In this document: positions 19,201-30,573 of the stretch, one piece after another
Position numbering within the stretch: position 1 is the first letter of the stretch
How the letters are laid out: each line of letters starts with the position of its first letter
Assembly (NCBI RefSeq): GCF_029961155.1
Contig: NZ_JASBRH010000023.1
Span: 1 to 64,000 of the forward strand
Source: Pontibacterium granulatum
GTDB lineage: Bacteria > Pseudomonadota > Gammaproteobacteria > Pseudomonadales > Balneatricaceae
Direction of reading: 5' to 3'
DNA: 64,000 bases
The notes under the pieces: model-generated
What the model was told of the DNA's origin: nothing
The model's database searches: none
The model's input: only the letters and a program-made list of their open reading frames with translations
Position numbers and translations under genes: made by a program

Positions 19201-19786
19201 TACCCATGGGGTAGATGTCGATAATCGAGCCGCGCATGGCAAATTCGCCATGCTCAAACACTGTATCTACCGCCCGGTAACCGGCATCGGTCAGTTGTTG
19301 GCGTAGCCGCATTGGGTCAAGTGTTTGGCCCTCGTCCAGAATCAGGCTGTTGCCGGTCAGAAAACTGGGTGGCGCCAGGCGGTGCATCAGTGTGCTGGCC
19401 GGTACGATCAGTACCCCCTGTTTCATGCTGGGTAGGCGATTCAGTGTTGCGATGCGCTGTGAGATGATGTCCTGGTGTGGGGAGAATACATCGTACGGTA
19501 GCGTCTCCCAGTCGGGAAAGCTGAGAATCAGCTCGTCAGAGCCCATAAAAAAGGCGAGCTCATTCTGCAGGCGCTCGGCCTCGTCGCTGTTGTTGGTGAT
19601 GACGAGTGTTAGTGCTTTGTGCTTTTTGCAGGCTTCAGCGACCAGCAGGCCGCGTGCTGCTCCGACTACGCGGCCAATGCGCTTAATGTCACCGGTGCCT
19701 TTAGGCAGTGAAAAGGTGAGTTCCAACAACGGCTCAGACTCCTTGTGGTACGGTGTTTCAGGGGGCATAAGTGTAACGCGTTGCAT
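16289..19786 (-). CDS. mfd: Transcription-repair coupling factor Mfd
   Basis: Mfd is a DNA translocase that pushes stalled RNA polymerase off the template and recruits UvrA. At 1165 residues it matches the usual length (1148 in E. coli). Domains in order: UvrB-like N-terminal region (about 20-350), the RNA polymerase-interacting domain (about 490-570, VVHIDHGVGRYQGLQ), the helicase core with Walker A GDVGFGKTEVAMR (about 645-657) and DEEHRFGVQQ (about residue 747), motif VI and TRG (RGRVGRSHHQAYAYLL), and the C-terminal autoinhibitory domain. An alternative start at the methionine of MPPETPYHK would remove 6 residues. The next gene, csiV, follows after 2 bases. Confidence 0.97.
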   Translation of the reverse strand: MQRVTLMPPETPYHKESEPLLELTFSLPKGTGDIKRIGRVVGAARGLLVAEACKKHKALTLVITNNSDEAERLQNELAFFMGSDELILSFPDWETLPYDVFSPHQDIISQRIATLNRLPSMKQGVLIVPASTLMHRLAPPSFLTGNSLILDEGQTLDPMRLRQQLTDAGYRAVDTVFEHGEFAMRGSIIDIYPMGSGTPFRIELFDDEVETLRTFDAETQRSIDTINQIRLLPAKEFPFDEAAIKSFKQRWRETFDVDYRACPIYQDISSGLTPPGIEYYQPLFFDETQTLFDYLPKDAQIIVDPELEQASKLFWEDTQERYEQRRHDITHPLLSPDTLFLSADQLFGALKNYGRLQLNDETLEDKAGRENLNCITPPELPVDAQASAPLKALEAFLLERDGPILFCAESAGRREALLELLGRINLKPTILDSWSAFLNSDSEIGIATFPLERGLSLPGQVHLITETQLFGRQVFQRRRRSREKEQADQVIKNLSELSIGAPVVHIDHGVGRYQGLQTIELEGQTNEFLTLEYLNNAKLYVPVSSLHLIGRYTGASDEFAPLHKLGAEQWSKAKQKAAEKARDAAAELLDIYARRAARKGFSFSDPDQEYSQFASAFPFEETPDQANAIEAVIRDMASGQPMDRLVCGDVGFGKTEVAMRAAFIACQSDKQVAILVPTTLLAQQHYQNFADRFADWPVNVELISRFRTGKQQSAIIDKLESGQADIIVGTHKLIQGDIKFKNLGLLIIDEEHRFGVQQKERLKSMRSEVDILTLTATPIPRTLNMAMSGIRDLSIIATPPARRLSVKTFVSQNDPATVKEAILRELLRGGQVYYLHNEVKTIDKVAAELGEMIPEARIGIGHGQMRERELEQVMSDFYHKRHNVLVCTTIIETGIDVPNANTIIIDRADKFGLAQLHQLRGRVGRSHHQAYAYLLTPHPKAITTDATKRLEAISGADDLGAGFTLATHDLEIRGAGELLGEEQSGQMQTVGFTLFMEMLEQAVESIKAGKTPNLDQPLKHGTEINLRIPALIPEDYLPDVHNRLIMYKRISSASSDRELKELQVEMIDRFGLIPEATQNLLRLTKLKLSADNMGIEKIDAHEKGGRIEFGSEPKVDPLTLVKMVQNQPQKYKLEGADRLRFTIASEKAEQRFQIIEKLLTELAVK

Positions 19787-19910
19787 TGCCTATCGAAATA
19801 CGTCGCTCCATTCGTTCGAAAGTATATTAATTAGGGGTTTGCTCGCAGGTGCGTAAAAGAGGATAATACGCGCAGCCAATTTTTGAGCGTTGACGTAACT
19901 GGAGTTGCCT

Positions 19911-21344
19911 GTGAGCCAAGAAAAAGTTTTCGCAGACTGGAAAGAGCGCGAAGCTAAAGCCGAAGCTATGGTGCCGCTGATCGGTGGCCTTTACCGCGAT
20001 AACAACATCGAATCCTCTGTTTTTGGTCGTCTGATCATCAAACGTTCCGTGATCGATATTCTGAAAGCGCACCGCTTTGCGCGTCAGATTGAAGATCAGG
20101 AGCTGACTGTTCATGACACCTACCCGGTACTGGAGACTGTTAAGGCTCTGGGTATCAAAAATGCGCACATCGATGCGGGTAAGCTGGCGGTTAAATTCCG
20201 TGAAGAAGGCAATGGCCGTGATCTGGAATCCTTCCTGAAGGAAGAGCTGGCTGATGCAGTCGCTACTGAAGGGCGCGAAGGTACGGATATCGTGCTGTAT
20301 GGTTTCGGTCGTATCGGTCGTCTGCTGGCGCGTCTGCTGATCGAGCGCACAGGTGGCGGTCAGGCGCTGCGTCTGCGTGCAATTGTTGTGCGTAAAGGCA
20401 ATGCTAAGAACGATCTGGAAAAACGCGCAAGTCTGTTGCGTCGTGACTCTGTTCACGGTTCTTTTAAAGGTACTATCCAGGTTGACGAAGAGAATCAGGC
20501 AATCATCGCTAACGGTAACGTGATCAAAGTGATCACTGCTGATGCGCCTGATACTATCGACTACACCGACTACGGTATCAGCAATGCGATCGTAATCGAT
20601 AATACCGGTAAGTGGCGTGACGCTGACGGTCTGGCGCTGCATACGCGTGCGAAAGGTGTTTCCCGTGTTGTGCTGACTGCGCCTGGTAAGGGTGTTAAGA
20701 ACATCGTTATGGGTGTTAACGACGGCGACATCACTTCTGACGACACTATTCTGTCTGCTGCATCTTGTACTACGAACGCGATCACTCCGGTACTGAAAGT
20801 GCTGAGCGATACCTATGGTATTGAGAATGGCCACGTAGAGACTGTGCACGCGTACACCAATGACCAGAACCTGATTGATAACTATCACAAAGGTGACCGT
20901 CGTGGCCGCGCTGCGGGTCTGAATATGGTACTGACCGAAACTGGTGCTGCGAAAGCGGTATCTAAAGCGCTGCCAGAGATGGAAGGTAAGCTGACGGGTA
21001 ACGCGATCCGTGTACCTACGCCAAACGTTTCCATGGCTATTCTGAACCTGAACCTCGGTGCTGAGGTAGATAAAGAAGGTCTGAACGATACTCTGCGTAC
21101 TGCTGCGTTGCACGGTCCTCTGCAGAAGCAGATCGACTACAGCAACTCTCCTGAAGCGGTTTCTACTGACTTTGTTGGTTCCCGTGCAGCGGGTGTTGTA
21201 GATGCACTGACTACCATTGCTAACGACAAGCGTTGCGTGCTGTACGTATGGTACGACAACGAGTTCGGCTACAGCTGTCAGGTTATTCGTATGGTTCAGA
21301 AGATGGCTAACTGCACACTGCCGGCTTTCCCTAAGGCTCAGTAA
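19911..21344 (+). CDS. gap: Glyceraldehyde-3-phosphate dehydrogenase, long form with N-terminal extension
   Basis: The enzyme interconverts glyceraldehyde-3-phosphate and 1,3-bisphosphoglycerate with NAD(P). The Rossmann motif GFGRIGR appears only at about residue 132, so there is an extra N-terminal region of about 125 residues absent from ordinary 330-residue GAPDH. The active-site SAASCTTNAITP puts the catalytic cysteine at residue 286, and WYDNEFGYS is near the end. The long form is known from Pseudomonas (next to mfd) and other marine gammaproteobacteria. I choose GTG at 19911 because GGAG at 19901-19904 gives normal spacing, whereas the TTG at 19905 directly touches it. Codon use is strongly biased to GGT/CGT/CTG, suggesting high expression. 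Confidence 0.93.
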   Translation: MSQEKVFADWKEREAKAEAMVPLIGGLYRDNNIESSVFGRLIIKRSVIDILKAHRFARQIEDQELTVHDTYPVLETVKALGIKNAHIDAGKLAVKFREEGNGRDLESFLKEELADAVATEGREGTDIVLYGFGRIGRLLARLLIERTGGGQALRLRAIVVRKGNAKNDLEKRASLLRRDSVHGSFKGTIQVDEENQAIIANGNVIKVITADAPDTIDYTDYGISNAIVIDNTGKWRDADGLALHTRAKGVSRVVLTAPGKGVKNIVMGVNDGDITSDDTILSAASCTTNAITPVLKVLSDTYGIENGHVETVHAYTNDQNLIDNYHKGDRRGRAAGLNMVLTETGAAKAVSKALPEMEGKLTGNAIRVPTPNVSMAILNLNLGAEVDKEGLNDTLRTAALHGPLQKQIDYSNSPEAVSTDFVGSRAAGVVDALTTIANDKRCVLYVWYDNEFGYSCQVIRMVQKMANCTLPAFPKAQ

Positions 21345-21362
21345 GTTATTCTTTCTTCAACT

Positions 21363-21391
21363 AAAAGGTCGCTTTGATGGCGGCCTTTTTT
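21363..21391 (+). terminator. Rho-independent terminator after gap
   Basis: AAAAGGTCGC pairs with GCGGCCTTTT (one G-U pair) around a seven-base loop, with a T run extending to 21391. Confidence 0.85.
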
Positions 21392-23009
<1,618 letters not shown>

Positions 23010-23013
23010 TCGC

Positions 23014-24222
23014 ATGAGCCTTAGAAACGTTCTTGATAAAATGGAGCCGCATTTCCACAAAGGCGGCAAATACGAAAACTGGTACGCGCTGTACGAAGCA
23101 GCCGATACCATTTTCTACACCCCAGGTCACGTAACCAAGGCAGCGGCACACGTACGTGATGCAGTTGACCTGAAACGTATGATGATTCTGGTATGGATGT
23201 GTACATTCCCGGCGATCTTCTTCGGTATGTACAACGTTGGTTTGCAGGCAAACACTGCAATGGCATCTCTGGGTCTGACCGAAGCGTCTACCTGGCAGGG
23301 TGGTATTGCGGGCGCGCTGACCAGCTTTGATCCTAACTCTCTATGGGACAACATCATTCACGGTGCTGCTTACTGGCTGCCAATCTACATTGTTACCTTT
23401 GTAGTGGGTGGTTTCTGGGAAGTGCTGTTTGCGATGAAACGTGGTCACGAAGTTAACGAAGGTTTCTTCGTAACCTCTGTTCTGTTCTCCCTGATTCTGC
23501 CTCCTACTATCCCTCTGTGGCAGGTTGCACTGGGCATCAGCTTCGGTGTGGTTGTTGGTAAAGAGGTGTTTGGTGGTACTGGTAAGAACTTCCTGAACCC
23601 TGCTCTGACCGGTCGTGCGTTCCTGTTCTTCGCATACCCTGCGCAGATGTCCGGTGATGCGATCTGGACTGCTGTTGACGGTTTCTCCGGTGCTACGCCG
23701 CTGGGTCTGGCCGCAATGGGCGGTGTTGATGCAATCCTGGCCCAGAACATCACTTGGTTCGATGCTTTCATTGGTACCATTCAGGGTTCTGTAGGTGAGG
23801 TATCAACCTTCGCGATTGCGTTGGGCGGTGCCGTGCTGTTGATTGCGAAGGTCGCTGCATGGCGTATCGTGGCTGGTGTCATGCTGGGCATGATTGCGAT
23901 GTCTACACTGCTGAACATCATTGGCTCTGAGTCCAATCCGATGTTTGCGTTGCCGTTCTACTGGCACTTGGTGCTGGGTGGATTTGCGTTCGGTATGTTC
24001 TTCATGGCTACCGATCCGGTATCCGCATCCATGACTAACAAAGGTAAGTGGTACTTCGGTGCCCTGATCGGTGTGATGGTTGTACTGATTCGTGTGGTTA
24101 ACCCGGCATTCCCAGAGGGCATGATGCTGGCGATCCTGTTCGCGAACCTGTTTGCGCCACTGATCGACAACTTTGTTGTTCAGGCAAACATCAAACGGAG
24201 GATGGCACGTAATGTCGGCTAA
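23014..24222 (+). CDS. nqrB: Na+-translocating NADH:quinone reductase subunit B
   Basis: NqrB is the large membrane subunit carrying a covalent FMN. The 402-residue protein starts [20 protein letters not shown] and contains about ten spans. The flavinylation motif DGFSGAT is at residues 222-228, with FMN expected on T228. The ATG follows an AGGAGG ribosome-binding site and lies 4 bases after nqrA. The 3' end overlaps nqrC by 11 bases. ApbE, encoded later in the operon, is the enzyme that attaches this FMN. Confidence 0.97.
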   Translation: MSLRNVLDKMEPHFHKGGKYENWYALYEAADTIFYTPGHVTKAAAHVRDAVDLKRMMILVWMCTFPAIFFGMYNVGLQANTAMASLGLTEASTWQGGIAGALTSFDPNSLWDNIIHGAAYWLPIYIVTFVVGGFWEVLFAMKRGHEVNEGFFVTSVLFSLILPPTIPLWQVALGISFGVVVGKEVFGGTGKNFLNPALTGRAFLFFAYPAQMSGDAIWTAVDGFSGATPLGLAAMGGVDAILAQNITWFDAFIGTIQGSVGEVSTFAIALGGAVLLIAKVAAWRIVAGVMLGMIAMSTLLNIIGSESNPMFALPFYWHLVLGGFAFGMFFMATDPVSASMTNKGKWYFGALIGVMVVLIRVVNPAFPEGMMLAILFANLFAPLIDNFVVQANIKRRMARNVG

Positions 24223-24994
24223 TAAAGACACTATCGGTAAAACAATTACCGTCACAGTACTGCTGTGTGTGATCTGCTCCGTAGTGGTATCCGCCGCAGC
24301 TGTACTGCTGAAACCTATTCAGGTTGCGAACAAAGAGCTTGACCGTAAGAGCAACATTCTGGCGGCTGCGAACATCGATTACGCGGGTCAGGACGTGATC
24401 AAGCTGTTTGATGAGCGTATCAAAACCAAGATCGTTGATCTGGAAACCGGTAAATACACAGACGCGGTAGATGCGGCGACTTACGATGCTAACAAAGCAT
24501 CTAAAGACCCTGTGCTGTCTGTAAAGCTGGATCGCGCGGACGATACTGCGTCTATCAAGCGTCAGGCTAAATACATGCCGGTATATCTGGTAGAGAAAGA
24601 TGGTCAGATCGAGAAAGTGGTACTACCGGTACACGGTTACGGTCTGTGGTCTACTCTGTATGGCTTCCTTGCACTGGAAGGTGACCTGAATACTGTTGTT
24701 GGTCTGGGTTTCTACGCACACGCGGAAACACCTGGGCTGGGTGGTGAGGTTGATAACCCTAAATGGAAAGCGCTGTGGCCGGGTAAAAAGGTTTACGCTG
24801 AGGGTTCTTCGGAGCCTGCGCTGGGTCTGATCAAAGGTTCGGTAACCCCGGGTGCGCCGGGTGCTGAGCATCAGATCGATGGTTTGGCGGGTGCAACTCT
24901 GACCAGTAATGGTGTTTCTAACCTTGTTAAGTTCTGGATGGGCAAGAACGGTTATGCAACGTTCCTGGCTAACCTGAAAGCAGGGGAGGTGTAA
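24212..24994 (+). CDS. nqrC: Na+-translocating NADH:quinone reductase subunit C
   Basis: NqrC is the second covalent-FMN subunit, with one N-terminal membrane span (residues 10-32) and a periplasmic FMN-binding domain. The flavinylation motif is [10 protein letters not shown] at residues 223-232, with FMN expected on T229; the usual serine before GAT is alanine here. The length of 260 residues is typical. The chosen ATG at 24212 overlaps the nqrB end, with CGGAGG about 10 bases upstream. nqrD follows after 3 bases. Confidence 0.96.
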   Translation: MSANKDTIGKTITVTVLLCVICSVVVSAAAVLLKPIQVANKELDRKSNILAAANIDYAGQDVIKLFDERIKTKIVDLETGKYTDAVDAATYDANKASKDPVLSVKLDRADDTASIKRQAKYMPVYLVEKDGQIEKVVLPVHGYGLWSTLYGFLALEGDLNTVVGLGFYAHAETPGLGGEVDNPKWKALWPGKKVYAEGSSEPALGLIKGSVTPGAPGAEHQIDGLAGATLTSNGVSNLVKFWMGKNGYATFLANLKAGEV

Positions 24995-24997
24995 GGT

Positions 24998-25657
24998 ATG
25001 TCTGCAGCTAAAGACGTTCTGTTAACTCCGGTTGCGAAAAATAACCCGATTGCGTTGCAGATCCTGGGTGTCTGCTCCGCACTGGCGGTTACTTCCAACC
25101 TGAATACGGCACTGGTTATGGCGCTGGCAGTAACAGCTGTTACCGCGTTTTCTAACCTGTTTGTGTCTATTATTCGTAACCACATTCCGAGCAATATCCG
25201 AATCATCTGTCAGATGACGATCATTGCTTCCCTGGTAATCGTGGTAGACCAGATTCTGAAAGCATACGCTTATGACGTATCTAAGCAGCTTTCCGTGTTC
25301 GTAGGTCTGATCATTACCAACTGTATCGTAATGGGTCGTGCAGAAGCATTCGCGATGCAAAACCCGCCGGGTATCAGCTTTATGGACGGTATCGGTAACG
25401 GTCTGGGTTACGGTGCAGTACTGATGTTTGTTGGCTTCTTCCGTGAACTATTTGGTTCCGGTAGCCTGTTTGGCATCGAGATTTTGCCTTTGGTAACCAA
25501 CGGTGGTTGGTACCAGGCTAATGGTTTGCTGTTGCTGCCGCCATCTGCATTCTTCCTGATTGGTGCGTTTATCTGGATTCTGCGTACTTGGGATAAATCC
25601 CAGGTTGAAAAGCCGGAATTCGAATTGGCGAAAAACACTAAAAAGGAGGCTGTGTAA
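24998..25657 (+). CDS. nqrD: Na+-translocating NADH:quinone reductase subunit D
   Basis: A 219-residue integral membrane subunit related to NqrE and RnfE. It begins with [20 protein letters not shown] and has six hydrophobic spans. The [16 protein letters not shown] and [16 protein letters not shown] segments are hallmarks; the cysteine in NCIVMGR is one of the ligands of the intramembrane iron cluster shared with NqrE. nqrE begins immediately after its TAA stop. Confidence 0.96.
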   Translation: MSAAKDVLLTPVAKNNPIALQILGVCSALAVTSNLNTALVMALAVTAVTAFSNLFVSIIRNHIPSNIRIICQMTIIASLVIVVDQILKAYAYDVSKQLSVFVGLIITNCIVMGRAEAFAMQNPPGISFMDGIGNGLGYGAVLMFVGFFRELFGSGSLFGIEILPLVTNGGWYQANGLLLLPPSAFFLIGAFIWILRTWDKSQVEKPEFELAKNTKKEAV

Positions 25658-26266
25658 ATGGAACAGTATATCAGTCTTGCTGTTAAGGCGATCTTCGTTG
25701 AAAACATGGCTCTGGCCTTCTTTTTGGGCATGTGTACTTTCCTGGCGATTTCCAAGAAGGTACAAACGGCTCTGGGCCTGGGTATTGCAGTGGTTGTTGT
25801 GCTGGCGATCACCACGCCGGTTAACAACCTGATCTACAACCTGCTTCTTAAAGAAGGCGCTCTGGCGTGGGCGGGTTACCCGGAAGTCGATCTGAGCTTC
25901 CTGGGTTACATCTCCTACATCGGCGTTATCGCAGCGATCGTACAGATTCTGGAAATGTTCCTGGATAAGTACGTGCCGGCGCTGTACAACGCACTGGGCG
26001 TGTTCCTGCCGCTGATCACCGTAAACTGTGCAATTATGGGTGCTGCCCTGTTCATGGTGGAACGTGACTACACCTTCGGTGAGTCTGTTGTATATGGTGT
26101 TGGTGCGGGTGTCGGCTGGGCGCTGGCTATCACTGCACTGGCGGGTATTCGTGAAAAGCTGAAGTACAGCGATGTACCGGCAGGTCTGCGTGGCCTGGGT
26201 ATCACCTTCGTAACTGTTGGTCTGATGTCTCTGGGTTTCATGTCTTTCTCCGGTGTACAGCTGTAA
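25658..26266 (+). CDS. nqrE: Na+-translocating NADH:quinone reductase subunit E
   Basis: A 202-residue membrane subunit that pairs with NqrD in opposite topology to hold the intramembrane iron cluster. It starts [21 protein letters not shown] and contains the [17 protein letters not shown] segment with the conserved cysteine. The ATG directly abuts the nqrD stop, and AAAAGGAGG is located within the end of nqrD. Confidence 0.96.
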   Translation: MEQYISLAVKAIFVENMALAFFLGMCTFLAISKKVQTALGLGIAVVVVLAITTPVNNLIYNLLLKEGALAWAGYPEVDLSFLGYISYIGVIAAIVQILEMFLDKYVPALYNALGVFLPLITVNCAIMGAALFMVERDYTFGESVVYGVGAGVGWALAITALAGIREKLKYSDVPAGLRGLGITFVTVGLMSLGFMSFSGVQL

Positions 26267-26302
26267 GAGCTGGAACGATAAGAAGAGGAATGGAATAAGC
26301 CT

Positions 26303-27529
26303 ATGAATGCTGAAATCGTTCTCGGCGTTGTTATGTTTACCGTGGTCGTGCTTGCGCTGGTCGCGGTAATCCTGGCAGCCCGTTCAAAACTGGTTAGTTC
26401 CGGCGAAGTTACGATCAATATCAACAACGATCCGGAAAAATCTATCAAAGTTGCAGCAGGCGGTAAGCTGCTGCAGACCCTGGCTGGTGCTGGCATTTTC
26501 GTACCTTCCGCATGTGGCGGTGGTGGTACTTGTGCACAGTGTAAGTGTCAGGTTATGGATGGTGGTGGCTCCATGCTGCCAACCGAAGAGTCTCACTTCA
26601 CCATGCGCGAAGCAAAAGAAGGCTGGCGTCTGTCGTGTCAGGTTGCTGTAAAGCAGGACATGGAGATCGAGCTGGAAGAAGAGATCTTTGGTGTTAAGAA
26701 GTGGACCTGTACTGTCGAGTCCAACCCGAACGTAGCGACCTTCATCAAAGAGCTGACTCTGCGTCTGCCTGACGGTGAAAACGTTGACTTCCGTGCGGGT
26801 GGCTACGTGCAGCTGGAGGCTCCAGCGCATGAAGTACACTATAAAGACTTCGATATCGACGAAGAGTACCGCGAAGACTGGGATAAGTTTAATCTCTGGC
26901 AGTACGTTTCCAAGGTTACCGAGCCGGTAATCCGTGCGTACTCCATGGCGAACTATCCGGAAGAGAAAGGTGTTGTTAAGTTCAACATCCGTATCGCCTC
27001 TCCACCTCCGGGTACGGATCACCCGCCAGGTCAGATGTCTTCTTACGTATTCAGCCTGAAACCAGGTGATAAGATCGATGTTTACGGTCCGTTCGGTGAG
27101 TTCTTCGCTACCGAAAATGACAGCGAAATGGTCTTCATCGGTGGTGGTGCGGGTATGGCGCCTATGCGTTCCCACATCTTCGACCAGCTGAAGCGTCTGA
27201 ACTCCAACCGTAAGATCTCTTTCTGGTACGGTGCGCGTTCTATGCGCGAGTCGTTCTACAACGACGAGTACGACATGCTCGCTGCAGAGAATGACAACTT
27301 CGAGTGGCACCTGGCACTGTCTGATCCGCTTCCGGAAGATAACTGGGACGGTATGACAGGTTTTATCCACAACGTGCTGTACGAAAACTATCTGAAGGAC
27401 CATGAAGCGCCGGAAGATTGTGAGTACTACATGTGTGGACCACCAATGATGAACTCCGCTGTGATTCAGATGCTGTTGGATCTGGGTGTAGAGCGCGAAA
27501 ACATCTTCCTGGATGACTTTGGTGGCTAA
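26303..27529 (+). CDS. nqrF: Na+-translocating NADH:quinone reductase subunit F (NADH-oxidising)
   Basis: NqrF is the NADH entry point of the complex. After one N-terminal span (residues 5-27), a ferredoxin domain carries the [2Fe-2S] cysteines C71, C77, C80 ([13 protein letters not shown]) and C112 (LSCQV). The FAD domain has RAYSMANYP at about residues 213-221, and the NADH domain has [13 protein letters not shown] and the terminal [13 protein letters not shown]. At 408 residues it is full length. apbE follows after 6 bases. Confidence 0.97.
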   Translation: MNAEIVLGVVMFTVVVLALVAVILAARSKLVSSGEVTININNDPEKSIKVAAGGKLLQTLAGAGIFVPSACGGGGTCAQCKCQVMDGGGSMLPTEESHFTMREAKEGWRLSCQVAVKQDMEIELEEEIFGVKKWTCTVESNPNVATFIKELTLRLPDGENVDFRAGGYVQLEAPAHEVHYKDFDIDEEYREDWDKFNLWQYVSKVTEPVIRAYSMANYPEEKGVVKFNIRIASPPPGTDHPPGQMSSYVFSLKPGDKIDVYGPFGEFFATENDSEMVFIGGGAGMAPMRSHIFDQLKRLNSNRKISFWYGARSMRESFYNDEYDMLAAENDNFEWHLALSDPLPEDNWDGMTGFIHNVLYENYLKDHEAPEDCEYYMCGPPMMNSAVIQMLLDLGVERENIFLDDFGG

Positions 27530-27535
27530 TCAGGG

Positions 27536-28573
27536 ATGCGTAAACTGTTCATACAGTTGAAGCTCGTAAGATGGCCGGCAGCTCTGCTGCTGGCCATTTT
27601 TGTAATTACGGGTTGTCAACAAACTAGGGAAGAGATCAGGGCCGTCCAGGGCCTGACCATGGGTACCAGTTACTCAGTGAAGTGGGTATCAAAGGATGTA
27701 GATACTCAAAAAGTGCATGCCGCAATCGAGGCAGTGCTCAAGGACATCAATCAAAGCATGTCCACATATATAGAAACGTCTGAACTATCTCGCCTTAATC
27801 AATCTTCTTCTACCGAATGGCAGCCGCTGTCTTCTGCGCTTTATGATGTGCTGCGCTTGTCTACTGATCTCAGTACGCAAACTGATGGTGCCTTTGATGT
27901 GACCGTTGGGCCGCTGGTGAACTTGTGGGGATTTGGACCGGAAGGACGCGTGGTGACTGCGCCGTCTGACGATACGATCGAGGCAGAGCGAAACCGCGTA
28001 GGCTTCGAGAAGATTGCACTTAATGCGACCGATCAGCAGATAAAGAAATCTGTAGCGGAGCTGTACATCGATCTTTCCGCGGTCGCTAAGGGCTATGCTG
28101 TTGATCGCGTAGCCTCTCTGCTTGAAGAGTTTGGGTATGAGCGTTACCTGGTGGAGATCGGCGGGGAGTTGCGAGCCAAAGGTCTTAAGCCGGGTGGTAA
28201 GCACTGGCGTATTGCTATTGAAACGCCTGATGCGGCCACACGCAGTGTTCAGAAGATTATTAATGTAAAGGATGTAGCGATAGCGACATCCGGTGATTAT
28301 CGTAACTACTTCGAAGAGAACGGCGTCCGTTTTTCGCATACCATTGATCCATCGACGGGTAAGCCCATTAGGCACCGGTTAGCATCAGTCACTGTGTTTG
28401 CTGCCAGCTGTGCTGAGGCTGACGCTCTGGCTACTGCGTTTATGGTGATGGGAACTGAGCGGGGTGTTAAATACGCAATGCAGCATAGGATCAATGCGTT
28501 GTTTATCAACAAGGGCGATACTGGCTTCGAAGAGATTATGACGCCAGGGTTCAAGAAATACCTGGCGAACTAG
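27536..28573 (+). CDS. apbE: FAD:protein FMN transferase ApbE
   Basis: ApbE transfers FMN from FAD to threonines of target proteins, here NqrB and NqrC. The 345-residue protein is a lipoprotein: a hydrophobic leader ends VITGC with the lipidated cysteine at residue 27. Family motifs include MGTSYSVKW, FDVTVGPLVNLWGFGP, DLSAVAKGYAVDRV, the GGELRAKG loop and HTIDPSTGKPI. It is the last gene of the nqr unit. No nqrM gene follows in the 219 bases before sthA. Confidence 0.96.
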   Translation: MRKLFIQLKLVRWPAALLLAIFVITGCQQTREEIRAVQGLTMGTSYSVKWVSKDVDTQKVHAAIEAVLKDINQSMSTYIETSELSRLNQSSSTEWQPLSSALYDVLRLSTDLSTQTDGAFDVTVGPLVNLWGFGPEGRVVTAPSDDTIEAERNRVGFEKIALNATDQQIKKSVAELYIDLSAVAKGYAVDRVASLLEEFGYERYLVEIGGELRAKGLKPGGKHWRIAIETPDAATRSVQKIINVKDVAIATSGDYRNYFEENGVRFSHTIDPSTGKPIRHRLASVTVFAASCAEADALATAFMVMGTERGVKYAMQHRINALFINKGDTGFEEIMTPGFKKYLAN

Positions 28574-28792
28574 TGTGTTATCTCAGATAGGGTGGTAATG
28601 CGTTAGTTTTTCTGCGGCCTCAGCTGTGAGAAAGGGGACTGAGCGGCTGTTGTGGCTCAGGATTCCACTGCTTGGGTTGATCTAAAGGCTAATATTTTGG
28701 TCGTGTTGCGGCGCGGTAAGCTGAGCGCAACGGCATTGGGCGACGTACTAATTAAAACAACAGGATAACATCGATTATCTAAGGGGAAAGTA

Positions 28793-30193
28793 ATGGCTGT
28801 ATATGACTATGATGTCATTGTGATCGGTTCCGGTCCGGCGGGTGAAGGTGCGGCGATGAATGCTGCAAAGCATGGTCGTCGGGTTGCAGTAGTTGAGGAA
28901 CAGAACCTTGTTGGCGGTAACTGCACACACAAGGGGACAATCCCATCCAAGGCGTTACGTCATTCCGTTAAGCAGATTATCGAGTTCAATACCAACCCGA
29001 TGTTCCGTGATATCGGTGAGCCGCGCTGGTTCTCTTTCCCTAAAGTACTGAAGCGTGCAGAGAAGGTAATCTCCAATCAGGTTGTACTGCGTACCAATTT
29101 TTATGCTCGCAACCGTATCGATGTTTTCTTCGGGCGTGCGCGCTTCCAGGATAAAAACACCATTGAGGTGAGTGGTACTGCCAAAGGTACTGAAACGCTG
29201 CGCTCCAAGAACGTGATTATTGCGACCGGCTCGCGTCCTTACTGCCCTGCTGATATCGACTTCAACCATCCGCGTATCTACAACTCTGATACCATTCTTA
29301 AGCTTAGCCACACTCCGCGTACGCTTATTATCTATGGTGCGGGCGTTATCGGATGTGAGTATGCATCTATCTTCAGTGGTCTTGGTGTGAAGGTTGACCT
29401 GATCGATAACCGCGATCGTCTGTTGTCTTTCCTGGATGGTGAGATTTCCGATGCGCTGAGCTACCACTTGCGCAATAACGCGGTGAAGATCCGTCACAAC
29501 GAAAACTATGAGGCGGTTGAGGCAGACAATAACGGTGTCACGATGACGCTGCAGTCCGGCAAGAAGATCCGTGCCGATGCCTTCCTTTGGTGTAATGGTC
29601 GTACTGGTAATACCGACAAGCTGGGTCTCGAGACTGTTGGTCTGCAAGCAAACAGCCGAGGTCAGCTGGAGATCGATGATCACTACCGTACCAGTGCAGA
29701 AGGTGTGTACGCGGTAGGTGATGTGATTGGTTGGCCGAGTCTGGCGTCAGCGGCTTTGGATCAGGGGCGTGCGGCGGCAGCGGATATGCTGAGTGCTGAT
29801 GACTTCCGTTACATCAACGAAGTGCCAACCGGTATCTACACCATTCCTGAGATCAGCTCTATTGGTAAAACTGAGGAAGAGCTGACAGCGGAGTGTGTGC
29901 CTTACGAAGCAGGTCAGGCCTTCTTTAAAGATACGGCGCGAGCGCAGATCTCCGGTCAGCCTGTGGGGATGCTGAAGATCTTGTTCCATCGCGAAACACT
30001 GGAGATTTTGGGTATCCACTGCTTCGGTGATCAGGCATCCGAGATCGTTCACATCGGTCAGGCGATTATGTGTCAGGAAGGCGAGGCGAACACGCTGAAA
30101 TACTTTATCAACACGACGTTTAACTACCCAACAATGGCAGAAGCATATCGTGTTGCTGCGATCGCAGGTTTGAATCGGATCGCTAACCTGTAA
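28793..30193 (+). CDS. sthA: Soluble pyridine nucleotide transhydrogenase SthA
   Basis: SthA transfers hydride between NADPH and NAD+ and balances the cofactor pools. The 466-residue flavoprotein begins [20 protein letters not shown] with the FAD-binding motif. It has [15 protein letters not shown] where the disulphide reductases carry two redox cysteines; only one cysteine is present, which is typical of SthA. The NAD motif [13 protein letters not shown] and the C-terminal dimerisation domain are intact. A clear AGGGGA ribosome-binding site precedes it. In Pseudomonas it also follows the nqr-apbE genes. Confidence 0.96.
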   Translation: MAVYDYDVIVIGSGPAGEGAAMNAAKHGRRVAVVEEQNLVGGNCTHKGTIPSKALRHSVKQIIEFNTNPMFRDIGEPRWFSFPKVLKRAEKVISNQVVLRTNFYARNRIDVFFGRARFQDKNTIEVSGTAKGTETLRSKNVIIATGSRPYCPADIDFNHPRIYNSDTILKLSHTPRTLIIYGAGVIGCEYASIFSGLGVKVDLIDNRDRLLSFLDGEISDALSYHLRNNAVKIRHNENYEAVEADNNGVTMTLQSGKKIRADAFLWCNGRTGNTDKLGLETVGLQANSRGQLEIDDHYRTSAEGVYAVGDVIGWPSLASAALDQGRAAAADMLSADDFRYINEVPTGIYTIPEISSIGKTEEELTAECVPYEAGQAFFKDTARAQISGQPVGMLKILFHRETLEILGIHCFGDQASEIVHIGQAIMCQEGEANTLKYFINTTFNYPTMAEAYRVAAIAGLNRIANL

Positions 30194-30213
30194 ATATTCA
30201 GGGAATCTGGCTT

Positions 30214-30252
30214 AAAAAAACCGGATAGTGGGTTTTCGCTATCCGGTTTTTT
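30214..30252. terminator. Bidirectional rho-independent terminator after sthA
   Basis: CCGGATAG/CTATCCGG stem with flanking As and Ts and a ten-base loop, between convergent sthA and the 95-residue membrane protein gene. Confidence 0.92.
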
Positions 30253-30268
30253 GTTTTTTGAGGGCGGA

Positions 30269-30556
30269 TTACTTCTTGTTGTTTTTCAGGTCTTCTTTAT
30301 AGAAGTCATCTTCGTAGTATTTGCCCTTGATATCCAGCTTCCGTTCAACCCAGCGGGTCCATAATTTCCACAGGAACAGTGCCGGTGCCATCGAAATCAT
30401 AATGGCGAGCATTACGCCGGCACCGGCATGCTCCTCGGGTACCAGCGATACGCCCCAGTCGAGAACGCCTAGTGCGCGGGCGGTGTAAAGCCAAGTGAGC
30501 AAACCGACGAATCCTATAGCGGTAGCAATATGGTGTAATAGGTTTTGGTTCTTCAT
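30269..30556 (-). CDS. Small two-span membrane protein, function unknown
   Basis: The 95-residue protein has two hydrophobic helices (about residues 8-30 and 45-68) and a strongly charged tail ending KEDLKNNKK. No family is recognised. Only 17 bases separate its start from the end of the Tus-like gene on the same strand, so it may belong to the pilZ/tus-like transcript. The reading frame is compact, uses normal codons and ends at a shared terminator, so it is probably a real gene. Confidence 0.7.
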   Translation of the reverse strand: MKNQNLLHHIATAIGFVGLLTWLYTARALGVLDWGVSLVPEEHAGAGVMLAIMISMAPALFLWKLWTRWVERKLDIKGKYYEDDFYKEDLKNNKK

Positions 30557-30573
30557 GTGGATTTGGTCCGGTT

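Noticed and set aside
19827-21113. 428-residue open frame antisense to gap
   Set aside because: It lies wholly opposite a strongly conserved, codon-biased GAPDH gene, which explains the open frame.
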